A stretch of 64,000 nucleotides of DNA. Source: Adiantum capillus-veneris. Its lineage: Eukaryota; Streptophyta; Polypodiopsida; Polypodiales; Pteridaceae. Below, piece by piece: positions 1-14,191 of this stretch (the first letter of the stretch is position 1; every line of letters begins with the position of its first letter). The stretch spans positions 56,605,709 to 56,669,708 of the forward strand of contig CM043971.1 in assembly GCA_014529385.2 (NCBI GenBank). Direction: 5' to 3'. Below the pieces are notes generated by a model. It was given only the letters and a program-made list of their open reading frames with translations. It searched no databases and had not been told where the DNA came from. The position numbers and the translations under genes are program-made.

Positions 1-634
1 ATACATTATGAAGTGGTTTGCCTTGTCAACATTGTGCGTGATTAGACATGCCTTTGAAATGCAACCAAAGGTGGCTACACGTGGATTGAAGTTATTGCTT
101 TTTATCCTCCAAAATCAACTAGAACTTCTTTGTCCCAACTCTATTGCATGTATTCTTTTTTCTTCAATAGATTCTAGAGCTTCCTTTTTATCCTTTATTC
201 GTTGTGTCATAAAATTACGTAAAATTTCTATGCCGCGCTTGCTGAGAATAGGCTACAGCTGTTCTTGGTGTTGTGATGTGCCTATTGGGTGTATACTAAT
301 CATGCATTGGGTGTGAATTGCAATCATCCATTACAGGGTACCACATCTCCAACAGCTATGATCTCACAGGATTTGCGGGCGCTTTTAAACGTGTTCAATA
401 ATTTACATCTATGTTGACATGGCACTCAATAATAATTTTGTGTGTGTTCAAAAGTGCACAACAATAGGCATACATGTTGACAAGCATTGGAAAACATGAT
501 TCCCCCCCCCCCCCCCCCTCCCCCAAATAGTGGCTCTTGTTATCAACTGCATTGTGAGTTTGCTTGCATACATTTGCATCTTGCATGCCTCCAAACTCCA
601 AGCATCGAAAAATCGTGTTTGGAGAGAGGCTATT
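1..634. other. No gene recognised; poly-C tract
   Basis: I see no protein family or RNA gene here. The one notable element is a C17 tract at 502-518 followed by TCCCC. Open frames crossing it are artefacts of the homopolymer. Confidence 0.6.
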
Positions 635-1145
635 TGTGTGCATCTATCGCACGTCTCAAAGCAAGGGACTTGCCGTACACTGTGTGTGAGCCACAAATGG
701 CTGCAAGCACATAATCAGACTAATCTAGCAAGCTCAAGAGAGCAAGGGTGTGTCACTCACCACCCTACGCTCACCTTCGTGGAGGATTCCTTGCCGCAAA
801 GAAGAGTGAGCTACCACCATGCCACGGTCAATTGCCTTGCCGTCGTCGTACTGTCACAATGTTTGATCACACACACACTCTCTCTCCCACGCATACACAC
901 ACACACACACACACACAAGGAGATGAAGAAGAAGATGGAGATGGAGCAAGAGCACTCTTCAATTGCACAAATGAGAGAATGAGTGATTTTTAGGTTTAGG
1001 TGACTTTTATATGAGCTCTCCCATTCACACTTGGACGCCCATGCTTAACCAACTAACCCTTGAATATTTCAGTTAGAGTGCACCTCTCATCGGCGATCAC
1101 TCTTACCCTTTTCCTATTGGACCGACAAACCCGGCCCATGACTAC
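635..1145 (+). repeat. Dispersed repeat, copy 1 (inverted partner at 16205-16882)
   Basis: This block reappears in reverse complement 15 kb away. Matching landmarks are GCAAGGGACTTGCC near 662, CTAGCAAGCTCAAGAGAGCAA near 725, the GAGGATTCCTTGC stretch near 781, an (AC)n run at about 891-918, and the CCCATGCTTAACCAACTAACC segment near 1040. Both copies enclose a dinucleotide tract at the same place but of different length and composition. No protein family is evident. It is probably a transposon-derived or microsatellite-seeded family; no terminal repeats or target duplication were found. Confidence 0.75.
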
Positions 1146-2124
1146 TAGAAGTGGATGCCGGTGGTTTACATGCCCCCCTTCTTGAAGTAGATTCCACCCT
1201 CAAAATATAACAATGCAGCGTTGGGATCCACGATAGGAGTACCTGTAGCAAAAAAAAAAAAAAAACAACATTGTGAAAGCTCAAAGGCAGCATGTGCAAG
1301 CATGCAATAAGTGAGATGCATACATGATATTCTAGGAAATGCAAAAAAAATTCATGAATTGTAACATTGCCAACTAGAACAAGAGTAGTACCTGAATGAA
1401 ATGCAATTGAGTTAAGGTCTATTAGGTTGACTCTAAGAGAAGTACATAAGAGCTAGGGCTAAAGTAAGTACTAGATTGACCAACATTAATTAAAAATGTC
1501 GACTAAAGAATAGTTAACCCTAGGAATGCTCGTCGGGGTCTAAAGACTCGTGATCTTGTCACTTATACCACTTAAGTGTGATCAACATAAAATACAAGGA
1601 AGTTTGTGCTATTTGCTTTCTCTTTTCTCTCTTTTCTTTGTTGTTGTTGTCATAGTTGCTACAAGTAGCTAGGAGACTCCACGTCTCAAATACCAGCAGC
1701 TGAGAGACTCGAGGTCTCAAATACCAACTTGAGCATAAACTAGCTGGGAGACTCGATGTCTCAAATACCAGCTTAACACATGTACTTCCACAATGCAAGT
1801 CACACTAATAGACCAAACTCAAAGAGACATTAGGAGAAACTTGGACTCAATTTTGGGCCCTGTTAGAAACGCCAACTCAGCATAGAGAGAGGTAATTATG
1901 AAAAATGCAAAAGTTTTTTTTTGGAATTCTATTTCTCATAGTACATACGTAAAAGTTTGCTCAATCACTTAAATGCATGCTCGTACAAACTGCTTTTCGA
2001 GCGGCCCAACTTAAGTGTACACAAAATTCCATGTCTGTGAATCGTAATGAGTGATGTGATGTGCGATGAGAGAAAACACATAAGAGTTGTTTTCAAAATA
2101 CAAAAATAATGCCACGGAATAGAG
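1146..2124. other. No gene recognised; short triplicated motif
   Basis: No coding similarity seen. Between 1666 and 1775 a motif of the form GAGACTC-N3-TCTCAAATACCA occurs three times in direct orientation, about 50 bp apart. A poly-A run lies at 1251-1265. Confidence 0.5.
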
Positions 2125-2734
2125 GCACAAGTATCAATCACCTTTTTATGAAGTACTCGCAATTTAAATTTGAACAGGTTGTACTTGATAGTGATTGATA
2201 GGTACTATTTAAGACTATGAAGGAGTAAGAACCAAGCGAATAGAGGCGCTTGAGGGGTCTCTCGGACCTCTATTCGCTTGGTTCTGACCTTATGAGGCCC
2301 TAGGATTAAGATATAGCACTTTTTAAGCCCACGGATGCATCGGGAACGTCCAAAAACCATAGGATAGCTCTTTAAAACACTGACATCTGACGTCTCTAGC
2401 TCAAGATATAGCATTACCAAGCCAATTGAGGCCCTAGGCTTAAAAATGCTATATCTTGAGCTAGAGACGTCAGATGTCAGTGTTTTAAAGAGCTATCCTA
2501 TGGTTTTTGGACGTTCCGGATACATCCGTGGGCTTAAAAAGTGCTATATCTTAATCCTAGGGCCTCATAAGGTCAGAACCAAGCGAATAGAGGTCCCAGA
2601 GACCCCTCAAGCGCCTCTATTCGCTTGGTTGTGACTCCTTCATAGTCTTAAATAGTACCTATCAATCACTATCAAGTACAACCTGTTCGAATTTAAATTG
2701 CGAGTACTTCATAAAAAGGTGATTGATACTTGTG
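2125..2734. repeat. Long foldback (inverted repeat) element
   Basis: The arms 2125-2413 and 2447-2734 are reverse complements with only a few mismatches (GGATGCATCGGGAACG against CGTTCCGGATACATCC is one of the differing spots), separated by a 33-nt loop. Each arm contains a smaller inverted repeat of its own (ACCAAGCGAATAGAGG / CCTCTATTCGCTTGGT, 2231-2282 and 2578-2628), so the folded form would be a branched hairpin. It has no coding potential beyond mirrored open frames. Candidates are a foldback or MITE-type DNA transposon, or a hairpin transcript giving small RNAs. No clear target duplication was found. Confidence 0.9.
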
Positions 2735-4184
2735 CGAGATGCACAAGTACAAGTACTTCACTTTATAGGATAGCAACAACGGGTCATAAAAAGACGTTCG
2801 GCGCTTGTGCCAGATGTCATTATCAAGCGCCTTACTTTTCTGATGATAGTGACAATTTCACCAAAATGGTTTTCATGGACATTTTCAAAATGAGAAAAAA
2901 TGTTTTTTCAACGTAACGTTAGCCTTCTTCCTATTGGCTAAGGAGCGTTCTCTCACTAGAGTTGAAAGGCCCGAAAAGGAGTCCATTTCTTTCCTAATGA
3001 GAACAAGGTATTAGAAGTTTGAAAAAATTATAGCATCTAAATTGGCAATGTCACAATTTCATAATTTTTATGCATTGTTAGAAACTCAAATGACAAGATG
3101 CAAACATGTAATTGTGGAAAGCATAGATAAAAGAAAGCATTACACTTGATATAATGGAGAACATCCGTTGTAACATGTAAACATCCATTCTTGTTGTCCT
3201 TCAAAAATATCCTTATGTAGTCACAAACTGCATAAAAGTCACCACCAAACATCCACCTTCCAAAGGCACATCAGTGGGAAGAGGTACCAACCCTTATTGA
3301 ACACAATTAAAAAACATAAGAAACCCTAAACTAATTATTTGCACTCACCTTAGAGAGTCAAGGGAATAGGATATTGTAGAGGTTGGGGGGAACCCTAAGG
3401 CTAAACCCCTATCTTTGTCGTCGAGAAAAAAAAAGTCATCATCCGTGAGACCATATGTGCCATCCGTGTAATCATGTAAATCATCTTCATCATTAGAGGC
3501 ACCAATGTTTACTAAGAAGGTCACTAGATGCCTATAGTCATCTTGGTCAAGAGCGTAGTCTTGTGCAATGAGAGAGATGCTCTCTACTAAGTATGGATCC
3601 GTCGTGGTCAAGAGACGTATCAACCATTCTAAATTGTCGAAATTCCTCCCACATGCTAGCATGCCTACCAAATCCCATTCAACAGGAAAGCACCAGAAAG
3701 ACCATGTGAAACACTTGTGAAAAGTAACGAGGGTACCTCTCACCCAAGGCAAGATCTGATGACTCTAGCGTACTAGCCATAACTGTACACACAGATACAT
3801 GATGGTTAGAGTGCAAATATTATAAGGGTTGTGTCAAAAGGTTGTGTCCTTGTGCATAATGTGTTTTTATGATTTTGTGTTATGTATAGAACTCGTAGGT
3901 TTCCAGATTTTTGTTTGGTGGCTCTTGCTCTTTTACTTTTTAATTTTTGTCTTGTGAGTATAAGGATTTATATATACATTCCCTAAGATTGGAGATTGAC
4001 AAGTCAGGGAAGAGGGTTAAGAGGGAAGCAAGTGAATGATGGATGTCAGCAAACACTCCCCCCTTCCTTGGATAGATTATACATTTTGGAATGATGTCGT
4101 TACCTTTTGAAACCAATTGTTCCAAGTTGTTATCAGTGAAGGCTTTAACCAATAGTTTTTGACCACCCTATGCATTTCATCTAG
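2735..4184. other. No gene recognised; one acidic ORF of unknown origin
   Basis: The only sizeable open frame is on the minus strand at 3345-3752 (135 codons). It is acidic toward its C-terminus (clusters such as NDEDDLHDYTDG) and I recognise no family in it. It may be chance or the remnant of a transposon-encoded protein. Nothing else coding is visible. Confidence 0.4.
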
Positions 4185-4900
4185 TTACAAGGGTGGTAAG
4201 GTACTCTCCCATGATTTTATTTGCAACGTTGTTGTAGGTGGTGAACTTAAAATGGAAGGTGAAAATTCTTCCTTGTTTGTATCGATATGTCTAATGTTAG
4301 GTGGAGGTTGTGTCGAAGCTTCTATTTTTGTATAGGAACTAAATGAAGAGCAAGAAACTTCATTTGACTTCCCTGTTCCTAAGCTAGGGTGAAACAAATT
4401 GTTCTTTTTTCAGTACCCAAACTAGCTCTGAAGCGGGTGTGTAGCATTCTGTGATTTTTTCCTTTCCGCGATCTTCAATTCATTTTGGAGCTACAGGATT
4501 GGGCTCACATGGGTCAGTGAGACATGTAAGAGCACAATTACATTTTGGCACCTAGATTTGATCATTTCCTTCATAGTAGCCTTGGGCTTCCAATAGTTTT
4601 TTGGAAATCCAATGATATGTTTCTTTACATTTCTTAGGGTGTGTGGGACGTCTCTTACCAGGCTCCTATCTTTGAGCACTAGCTATGGTCGATAAAGAAG
4701 CTTAGGGACCCACTTGTATGTTTTCTCTGCTATATTAGGATGGGTCTTGTGTGTCTCAAGCTTTATTTCAACTACAATAGTTGAAGCTCTAGAGAGTTGG
4801 GCTATGGGGACATGTGGTTCAACCTCTTGGACATGCAATGTTTTGGGTTTTATTTCCTTAAGAGGCATGGCTTGAGTGGGAAGGCTAAGAGTTGCTTTCT
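4185..4900 (-). pseudogene. Post-protease tail with W-x-P-K motifs
   Basis: Fragments in several frames follow the second protease-like domain on the minus strand. One piece contains YKWVPKLL (about 4690-4720) and the next contains NYWKPK (about 4590). The corresponding place in the 55-kb element has IWIPK twice, so the motif appears to be a family feature. The last fragment (4397-4185) is Ser/Thr/Pro-rich. Function is unknown; no database family is recognised. Confidence 0.5.
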
Positions 4901-4911
4901 ACGTTGTGACA

Positions 4912-5190
4912 CCCCCAGTCTCCCAATCAATAGTGCATTTGGTGGCTATCATCCACGTGCATCCTAGGTTTATATTACCATCCATAGTTCTAGCAGGCAT
5001 GAACCCCATTGTCATAAACTGGCAGAAGTGTGTCAGATTCCAAAAACCGTAGTATTTTTCTTGTTGGCACCCTTGACTTGGATAATACTCTCAGATAGAG
5101 ATGGATTTCCTAACTGACACCACACCCCATATGATAGCAGATTATACTTAGCACCCGTGTTCAATAAGGTGTTATATAGCACTTTTCCAT
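4912..5190 (-). pseudogene. Retropepsin-like domain located after integrase (PR2)
   Basis: On the minus strand a segment reads LLNTGAKYNLLSYGVW (catalytic triplet near 5150-5161), then after a frameshift an LG-x2-W motif (about 4955-4970) and IDW (about 4922-4930). This is the layout of a retroviral-type aspartic protease: D-[ST]-G-A, then hydrophobic-LG, then a terminal strand. The catalytic Asp is Asn here, so it could not cleave as it stands. It lies about 150 nt past the integrase C-terminus, unlike the usual gypsy order in which protease precedes reverse transcriptase. A matching arrangement exists at 55.2 kb. Confidence 0.65.
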
Positions 5191-5342
5191 AGGTGCTATT
5201 AGCTCAATAGGGTATCATAGAGGTGTGTCAGAGTCCAACCAATCATCCTCTGTTTCAACATGGAATGCATACTCCAAGGTTGGCCTCTTGTTGGTGTCTT
5301 TTCGCTCTTTAGCCTCAGCTCAAGCTTGTATCTTCTTTAATT

Positions 5343-6838
5343 CTATTTGTGACTTGGCTGCCTTTTTTGATGGATGGCATGTAGCTCCTCTTGGCTTAAA
5401 GGATCATAGTATCGTTTTAATTTGCTCCCATTGAGGAATCCAATGGTTTCAACTCCATCAAGAGTCTTCACAAAAATGGTTCCTTGTGAACTGATTTCAC
5501 ATACTCTATACGGTCCTTTTCCCGCATATTTCAACTTTTTCTTTTTGTTACGCACTCCATACATAAGGACTTTATCACCAACATTGATATTTTTGTTCTT
5601 TAGATGAGGGTCAAACCATTTCTTCCTCCTATCTTTCTCCACAAGTGCGTTTTACACAGCCAATTGCATTTCTTCATCTAACCTCTCAAGGATGTATAAG
5701 CGCTCAACTAAAGGGTTACCATCCCACCCTTCTTGTGAAGCTACACGGGTGAAAGCATGTTAACCTGTCATGCTTTTTCATGTCCCGGACAATGCTAACT
5801 AGCACAATTTTGACATATGCTAACTAGTACAATAACTTGAGCTACATCTCCAAGATCTATGACATATGATATATCAATAGAAAGCACTTGAAACAAGGAA
5901 TCCAAATGTACAACCTCCGACAAATTTTGATATTATTTGTAAAAAATTTACCGGACGCCCAAATTTTTGAAGATGTGCTAACTTGAAACTGCTAACTAGC
6001 ACAAAAAGCGCGATAGGTTAACATGCTTTCACCAACACGCAGAATAGGAATTACAAACTCCCATGGCATAACTGCTTCTTGTCCATATAACCTTTTGAAT
6101 GGTTTACAATTAATAATCACTTTCTAGGAAGTACAATAAGGCCATAGGGCTGAAGTCAGCTTCAAATCCCAATCTGCACAATGAGCTTCCACCGTTTTGG
6201 TCAAGATAGAGATTAAGGTCTTGTTGGTAGTCTCAGCTTGGCCATTTGCTTGTACATAAGGTGTGGACGTATGGTGAGCTATCATGAAATCGGTAGAGTG
6301 AGTTCTTTTATCACTCCATTTATAAAATGAGTGCCATTGTCACTCACAATTTCAAGGGACAACCAAATCTTGTAATAATTTTCTCAAAGAGAAACTTGGC
6401 AGTTGACCTTACATCAGCCTTATGTATCGCCCTGGCTTCCACCCACTTTGTCACATAGTCGGTGGCAACAATAATATATCGAAACTGAGTGCTACAAGCT
6501 ACCGGACTAATTGGGCCTACAAAGTCCAAACCCCATTTTTCAAATGGTTGAGTCACTTTAACAGGATGTAAGAACATCTTATCCTTTCATTGTGTGATCT
6601 TGTAATGTTGGCATTCATCACATCCTTTTGCAAAAAGTGATGCATCCTTGAATAAGGTAGGCCACCAATAGCCCGATTGCAACACCTTTATAGTTGTTAG
6701 TTCCCCCGAGAAATGTCCTCCGGATATACCCATGTGGGCTTCTTGCAGTATGTATAAACACTCATCCTCATCGGCACAACGTCTAAGAATATCATCCTTC
6801 CCTAGCCTATAGAGAGCTCCTGTGAGAATAAGTTTCAC
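5343..6838 (-). pseudogene. Gypsy integrase, interrupted by a MITE
   Basis: This is the DDE recombinase that inserts retroelement cDNA. The zinc-binding domain is at 6838-6587 (EAH-x6-HF then CDEC). The core follows from 6577 with WGLDFVGP (first Asp), SDNGTHF (second Asp, about 6325) and GQAE (catalytic Glu, about 6240), so all three acidic residues survive. The C-terminal domain (5642-5343) contains GDKVLMYG, KGPYRV and SKLKRYYDP. The frame is broken by stops and by the insertion at 5748-6033; removing that insertion rejoins PILRV directly to ASQEGWDG. It ends in a Gln/Lys/Ala-rich helix (IQA-x-AEAKER) leading to the second protease. Confidence 0.9.
5748..6033. mobile_element. MITE inserted in gypsy integrase
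   Basis: A 286-bp AT-rich insertion with ~31-bp terminal inverted repeats: the left end begins GGTGAAAGCATGTTAACCT, and the right end finishes with its near-exact complement AGGTTAACATGCTTTCACC. ACACG flanks it on both sides (5743-5747 and 6035-6039, with one extra A at 6034), consistent with a 5-6 bp target duplication. It contains three copies of TGCTAACTAG and no ORF. The reading frame across the empty site is continuous, proving it is an insertion. The superfamily is undetermined. Confidence 0.88.
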
Positions 6839-6859
6839 ACTCTTTTAACAGTTTTTGAG

Positions 6860-7450
6860 CTATGTCCTACGAAGCTCTTTGGGTGGAAAACCGTTAACTA
6901 AAAAGTTCACAATCTTCTCACTCCATTCAGGTATGGTCTCGACTAGAAATAGAGAAGTATCATGAAATTCATCATTGATTCCAGTAGGGGCTTCACCATT
7001 GGGTATGCGAGACAAATGATTTGCCATGACATGTCTTTTACCAGGTCTCACCACAACGGTAAAATCAAACTCAAGGAGAATTAACAACCATCGTGTAATT
7101 CTTCACGCGGAGCAAGGTTTATTTACTAGGTACAACAAGGCTTGATGATCCACATAGAAAACAAACTTTTTGGCGATAAGGTAGTAGCAAAATTTCTTCA
7201 CTGTGTAAATCATACCTAAACCTTCCCTCTATGTAGTGGTGTAGTTTCTCTCGGCATCATTCAATTGACGACTTGCAAAGCTAATGGGATAGTCCAATTT
7301 ATGTTCCCCTAGTTGAGCTAGAACACACCCAATAGCAAAGTTTGATGCATCAATATGCACATGGAAAATTACATTCAAATCGGGCACTCGTAGAATAGGA
7401 GCGCTTGTCAAGGTCTTTTTCAATGACTGATAAGCATGATCACACTCCAC
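6860..7450 (-). pseudogene. Gypsy RNase H domain
   Basis: It degrades the RNA strand of the RNA-DNA hybrid during reverse transcription. Visible motifs are FHVHIDASNFAIGCVLAQ (first catalytic Asp), YPISFASRQLNDAERNY, FVFYVDHQAL (about 7150) and the terminal RPGKRHVMANHLSRIP (about 7035-7000). A stop after YTTT and further stops break the frame. It sits between the RT remnant and the integrase zinc domain in the normal gypsy order. Confidence 0.9.
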
Positions 7451-7499
7451 GGTCTAGTGGAACTCAATAAGAAGCTTGTACAAAGGACGAGATATCTCA

Positions 7500-7904
7500 A
7501 CAGAGTTTAAAATAAACCGTTGGTAATAACCAACATGGCCCATGAACCTTTGAACTCCTTTATAGTTTGTAGTGGTGGCAATTCAGCAATGGCTTTAATT
7601 TTGCTCTCATCTGTGGAAATCCCATTTTTGAACACTATATGCCCTAAAATGACTCCATGTTTAATCCAAAATTGGCATTTGAAAGGGTTTAACGAGATGC
7701 AATACAATCTGCACTTCTCAAACACTTTTCGTAAGCATGATAAATGTTCTTTCCAAGAGGAATAACACAAAGGTCATCTAAGAAAGCTTCACAAAACTCC
7801 CTCAAATATTCTCTAAAAGCAGATCCTCCCTTTCTTGCACTGTTGCATACATTCCTTCTTCTTCCACCCCCACAAATGTCCTCCTTAAAAGAACCCTCTA
7901 TCAT
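7500..7904 (-). pseudogene. Gypsy reverse transcriptase, C-terminal part
   Basis: The minus-strand sequence shows the polymerase active-site box as FLDD (about 7785), followed in another frame by FKCQFWIKHGVILGHIV, the GISTDESKIKAI segment and TIKEFKG, all standard gypsy RT landmarks. The N-terminal fingers and palm are absent because similarity ends near 7904. At least two frameshifts separate the pieces. Confidence 0.88.
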
Positions 7905-7919
7905 CTACACATTGACCTG

Positions 7920-10667
7920 GATCCCCAATATACGCCACTGTGTAAGCGAGGCAAAACTATCATCAAAGTGACACCAATCATGATAGAGAGACTCAGAGCA
8001 GAGGGAGCAAAACACTTAGATATTTGGACAAAAGGCTCACTCTATCCATTGAATCCCATGACCAATGATTTCCCTCCATTTGCAGATCCCACTAACTTAT
8101 TGACCTTTGAAGGTAATGGAGAGAATGGATTGCTTGGCTACTGTAAAGCTCTAAACAACCAATCAGAAACTTATAAAGACATGGTGAAGCACCAAGCAGA
8201 TGAGATTTAGAGACTTTCTAACTTACATTATGAGGACCAAGAGACTGTAATGCAGTGCACACAAGAATCACAGGTCTTGTGAACAAAGGTACGAACATTG
8301 CAAAACAAAGAGACAACGTTAGGCACTCATGTGCGAAAGAAGAAACTACAAAATCTTGAAACGTTGAAGGTAGGCTCTAACGGCCTTAAGAAAAGAATCC
8401 AAGCATTGAGGTGAGCATTGTAAACAATCTAATTAATTTAAACTAATCTAAAATTTTGCTTATGCTAGTTATGCTTTCTTTGTAGAGATTCTATCTATCC
8501 AGACAAAGAAAACACAGACCCGAAGGCCAATGTAGGAAAGCAGTTAAATCCATTGATGACTAGTGGTCTTGCAAAGGATATAAAGCATGATAAAAAGTTT
8601 AATGCTTTGCAACGAGATGTTTTGGATAGATTCATTTCAAAGAATGTGGTGCCTGCCAAGAAAATACAGGGTACAATGGACTCCCTTGGTGTTGGTAAAA
8701 GAGGTTACTCAGCTATTCAGCAGTCTATCTCTTCCATGTTTGTGAAGGAGTCTAAGCTTTTACCAACAGTTGCAAGTGTTTAGAGGGAAAGACTCCAGCT
8801 CAATAATGAACATACCGACTTCATTGTATGTCCATTTCATATTCAAGATATTTATAGCGCACAGGAAACTACTGTCACTTATGATGAGTACAACAATATC
8901 TTCATGGACCTGACTTTGTTGCAAACTAGAATGGTAGAGGTCTACAACATCACATTCAAAGAGACATGTGGCATTCTACATTTTGTTTTGAAGCTAAATG
9001 AGTGTGAGATTCTTAAAGAAAAGAATCTAGAGTGAGTTACAATCACATTAATGAATATGTCTCTTTCCAAATGTCCCACTGATGATCCTTCATACTTCAG
9101 TGTTCAATCAGAAACAAACATATGGTGGCTTGGTGCATTTCAGGTAATCCAGTTATTTCCAATTTTGCAGCTCTAGCAAGCCCTCTATTGTACCTAAATT
9201 TTAGATTTATTTTTTGTATCTCATAAGAATTAATCTTTCAGGTAAAGAGAGAGGACCATGACATTCTATTTTGGGTGTTCCATCAAACCCCTATTCCTAA
9301 TATCATTGATAGGCAAACGAATTGAGGAGAAGTATTGGCTGTAGATGGGAGAGGAGACTTTCAAGTTCATTGGCATCTTGTAAGTGACCTCAAAACACTA
9401 AAGGTATGTATAATTGTGGAATGGGTGCCATGGCAAAGTCTCCATGCTTGTATTGCATGGAGTCTGCAAAGGTGATGGACCCAAAGTGGTGGAGAAAGGC
9501 TCCTACTCGTCACAATCAAGACTCTAATTTCCGACCATTTCTAGATATACCACTTGCTAATGTCCATATTTGTACAATGCATGGTCTTTGCCAAGTTGTA
9601 GAGAAGTTGTAGAGAAGTTGCCAAGTCATAGAGAAGTTGGTATATCTGTACATTGGATTTGCTTGGAAAATAAAAAAGTCAGTTGAACGATAGGCCGCTC
9701 TAGAGGCTTTGGAACTAGTTTTGTCAAATATTGGTCTACATGGGGGACAATGTGAAAATCCAGCGGGACATAAAAAGGTCAACCAATGAGAAAGATGTAC
9801 CGTGCAAACCATCCATAGGTGGGGTCAAGGCACACCGTTTTCTATCTAAACCTCAAGGTATGAAAGATGTGAAGCTAACAAAGCAAGGGAGAGTATATCA
9901 CTCTACCTACATTAGCAAAGTTGAGTTTATGCAATGGAAAAAACTTCATTTAGCAGTGAAAGACTAAGAGCCAACAACTTGCAATGCAAAGGGTGATGTG
10001 TGGCGTTCCATTGACACGTTATTTCAAATGTGTGAGAATGATGATTGGTTGCAAGATAATCTCAGCAAGTTTAAACAGAACCTTCAACTAAAAAAATCGT
10101 TCAAGACAGCATGGATTGACACTTAAATCATTCATTACATGGTAAAGTCAAAGCACCTTAGATAGTCAAAGTACTAAGTTAGTGTTTAAATTTCTAAATA
10201 AATTTCTTGTTTTGCAGCACATTAGTTTTAATCATTTGCCATACTTCATCCAAAAGTATGGGAATCCAGGTATATGGAACACCCATGGCTTGGAGAAGTC
10301 TCATTACATGGCTAGAAATGCCTACTTCAAACACACACAACATGAAGGCTCTCGAAATAAGGCAAACAATCTGAAAGAGTTATTTCACTGGTTTTATCAC
10401 AGAATCATTCACCACATGCAACAAAAGAAAGTATTGGCCTCTTCAGCAACCGTACAGGCAATCAGACATTTGCAACTTCAAAAAAGAAAGCAAGCAGACA
10501 CATTCAACAACTCAAGTGCTCTTGAAAGTCAATTGAGGTGGAGGGAGACAAATGCAATATGCCAATCATTTGGTGGAACAAGAGAATTAGAGTTTAGATG
10601 TTTGGATGTACCACAAATGCTTGTAGAATTAAATTCAATATGTACCACAACTATTTCAAACTTTTGA
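7920..10667 (+). pseudogene. Unidentified multi-exon transposase-like gene remnant
   Basis: A run of coding-like plus-strand segments has plausible splice sites: donor after CAAGCATTGAG near 8410, acceptor near 8485, donor after GCATTTCAG near 9143, acceptor near 9240. The first segment is Gln/Lys/Leu-rich and looks coiled-coil. Later segments contain VDGRGDFQVHWHLVSDLK, then MAKSPCLYCM (a Cys pair), VHICTMHGLC, CKPSIGGVKAHRFLSK and THGLEKSHYMARNAYFKHT. The order (acidic motif, Cys pair, His/Cys box) recalls uncharacterised transposase-like proteins, but I cannot name a family. In-frame stops and at least two frameshifts make it non-functional. It abuts the truncated gypsy RT at 7904. Confidence 0.5.
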
Positions 10668-10756
10668 TGATTTTCAAACATCGTTTGGAACATTGCCCTT
10701 GTATTTGATCATTAAATGTTTGCCATACTCTAAGAGTTCAATAGGGTTTTATTTCC

Positions 10757-13202
<2,446 letters not shown>

Positions 13203-13346
13203 ATATGCGTGAAGAGATTTCCTTTACATTTCCCAGGAGACATTGCTCTTGGAATAGAGATTCAGGACTGGTACCGTTGCTCTTGGTCTTCACGCTTCTG
13301 ATTCCTGCACCTTGAAGGAGGTAGTGGCCTTTTTAACTCTCTCTCT

Positions 13347-13395
<49 letters not shown>

Positions 13396-14140
13396 GCATC
13401 TCTCTCTCTCTCTCTCTTGATGTCTGTATTTGCTTCAGCAAATGATTTCTCTCCTTGTTGGTCCAAGAACAGGCTGAGGTAGTAGCTCTCCCCTTTACTA
13501 AGTTACTCTCTCTCTCTCTCTCTCTCTTCTTTTCATACAATAATAGACATTACCGTTAACGTTATTCATGAATTTTTCTACAACCAACAAATACGGGTAC
13601 TATTTATGGTAACATTTAAATGCACACTTGGATTCATGATGAGAGATAGAGAGAAATAGAGAGAGAGACCTAACTAAAGAGAATTGCATCAGATGACCTC
13701 TGCAACGAAGGCGCACAACTGATATTGCTGAAGACACAAAGTGAGGAGCTACTAAGGTCAAACAAACTCCTTCAAGCGTTTTCAACCCATTGAAAGCAGC
13801 ACTTAGGAGAATCTGCCTTGTATACTCATTTCAAACCACTTTTATCCACCAAGAGAGGTATTATGACCTGACTAGCTTGTTGTTTAAAACTTTACATAAT
13901 GATCATGTAAGCTAAGCTAGTTTAGATTAGAATGGTATGGAAAATAGACATATAGATAGAGAGACATAGTTGCAGGAGATAAGACATTTGAAATATAGAA
14001 TTTCTCTGAGGATCATAGCGTGCTATAGTCAAAAAAATCCTTTGAAAATCCATGAGGTGCGTCGTGATCCACAATATCAAAAGATTGTACAACTATATAT
14101 TGTAAAAGCTTTTATTTGGTAATTTAATTTGTATTTGATA
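13203..14140. repeat. CT microsatellites in otherwise featureless DNA
   Basis: (CT)n tracts lie at 13338-13393, 13402-13418 and 13504-13527, with imperfect GA at 13642-13668. I see no gene in this interval. Confidence 0.85.
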
Positions 14141-14160
14141 CTTCCCAAAGTGTTTGTTGA

Positions 14161-14166
<6 letters not shown>

Positions 14167-14191
<25 letters not shown>

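Larger units (their letters stand above)
4185..7904 (-). mobile_element. Ty3/gypsy retrotransposon, 3' half, degenerate
   Basis: Read on the minus strand, the order is reverse transcriptase C-terminal half (7904-7500), RNase H (7450-6860), integrase (6838-5343), a second retropepsin-like domain (5190-4912) and a tail with W-x-P-K motifs (4870-4185). Gag, the first protease and the N-terminal RT are missing because the element is cut off at about 7904, where unrelated plus-strand coding-like sequence begins. Many stops and frameshifts show it is dead. A 286-bp MITE is inserted in the integrase. No LTR was identified. Confidence 0.85.

Noticed and set aside
3345-3752. 135-codon acidic open frame as a real gene
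   Set aside because: No recognisable domain, start context or exon structure; kept only as a remark.
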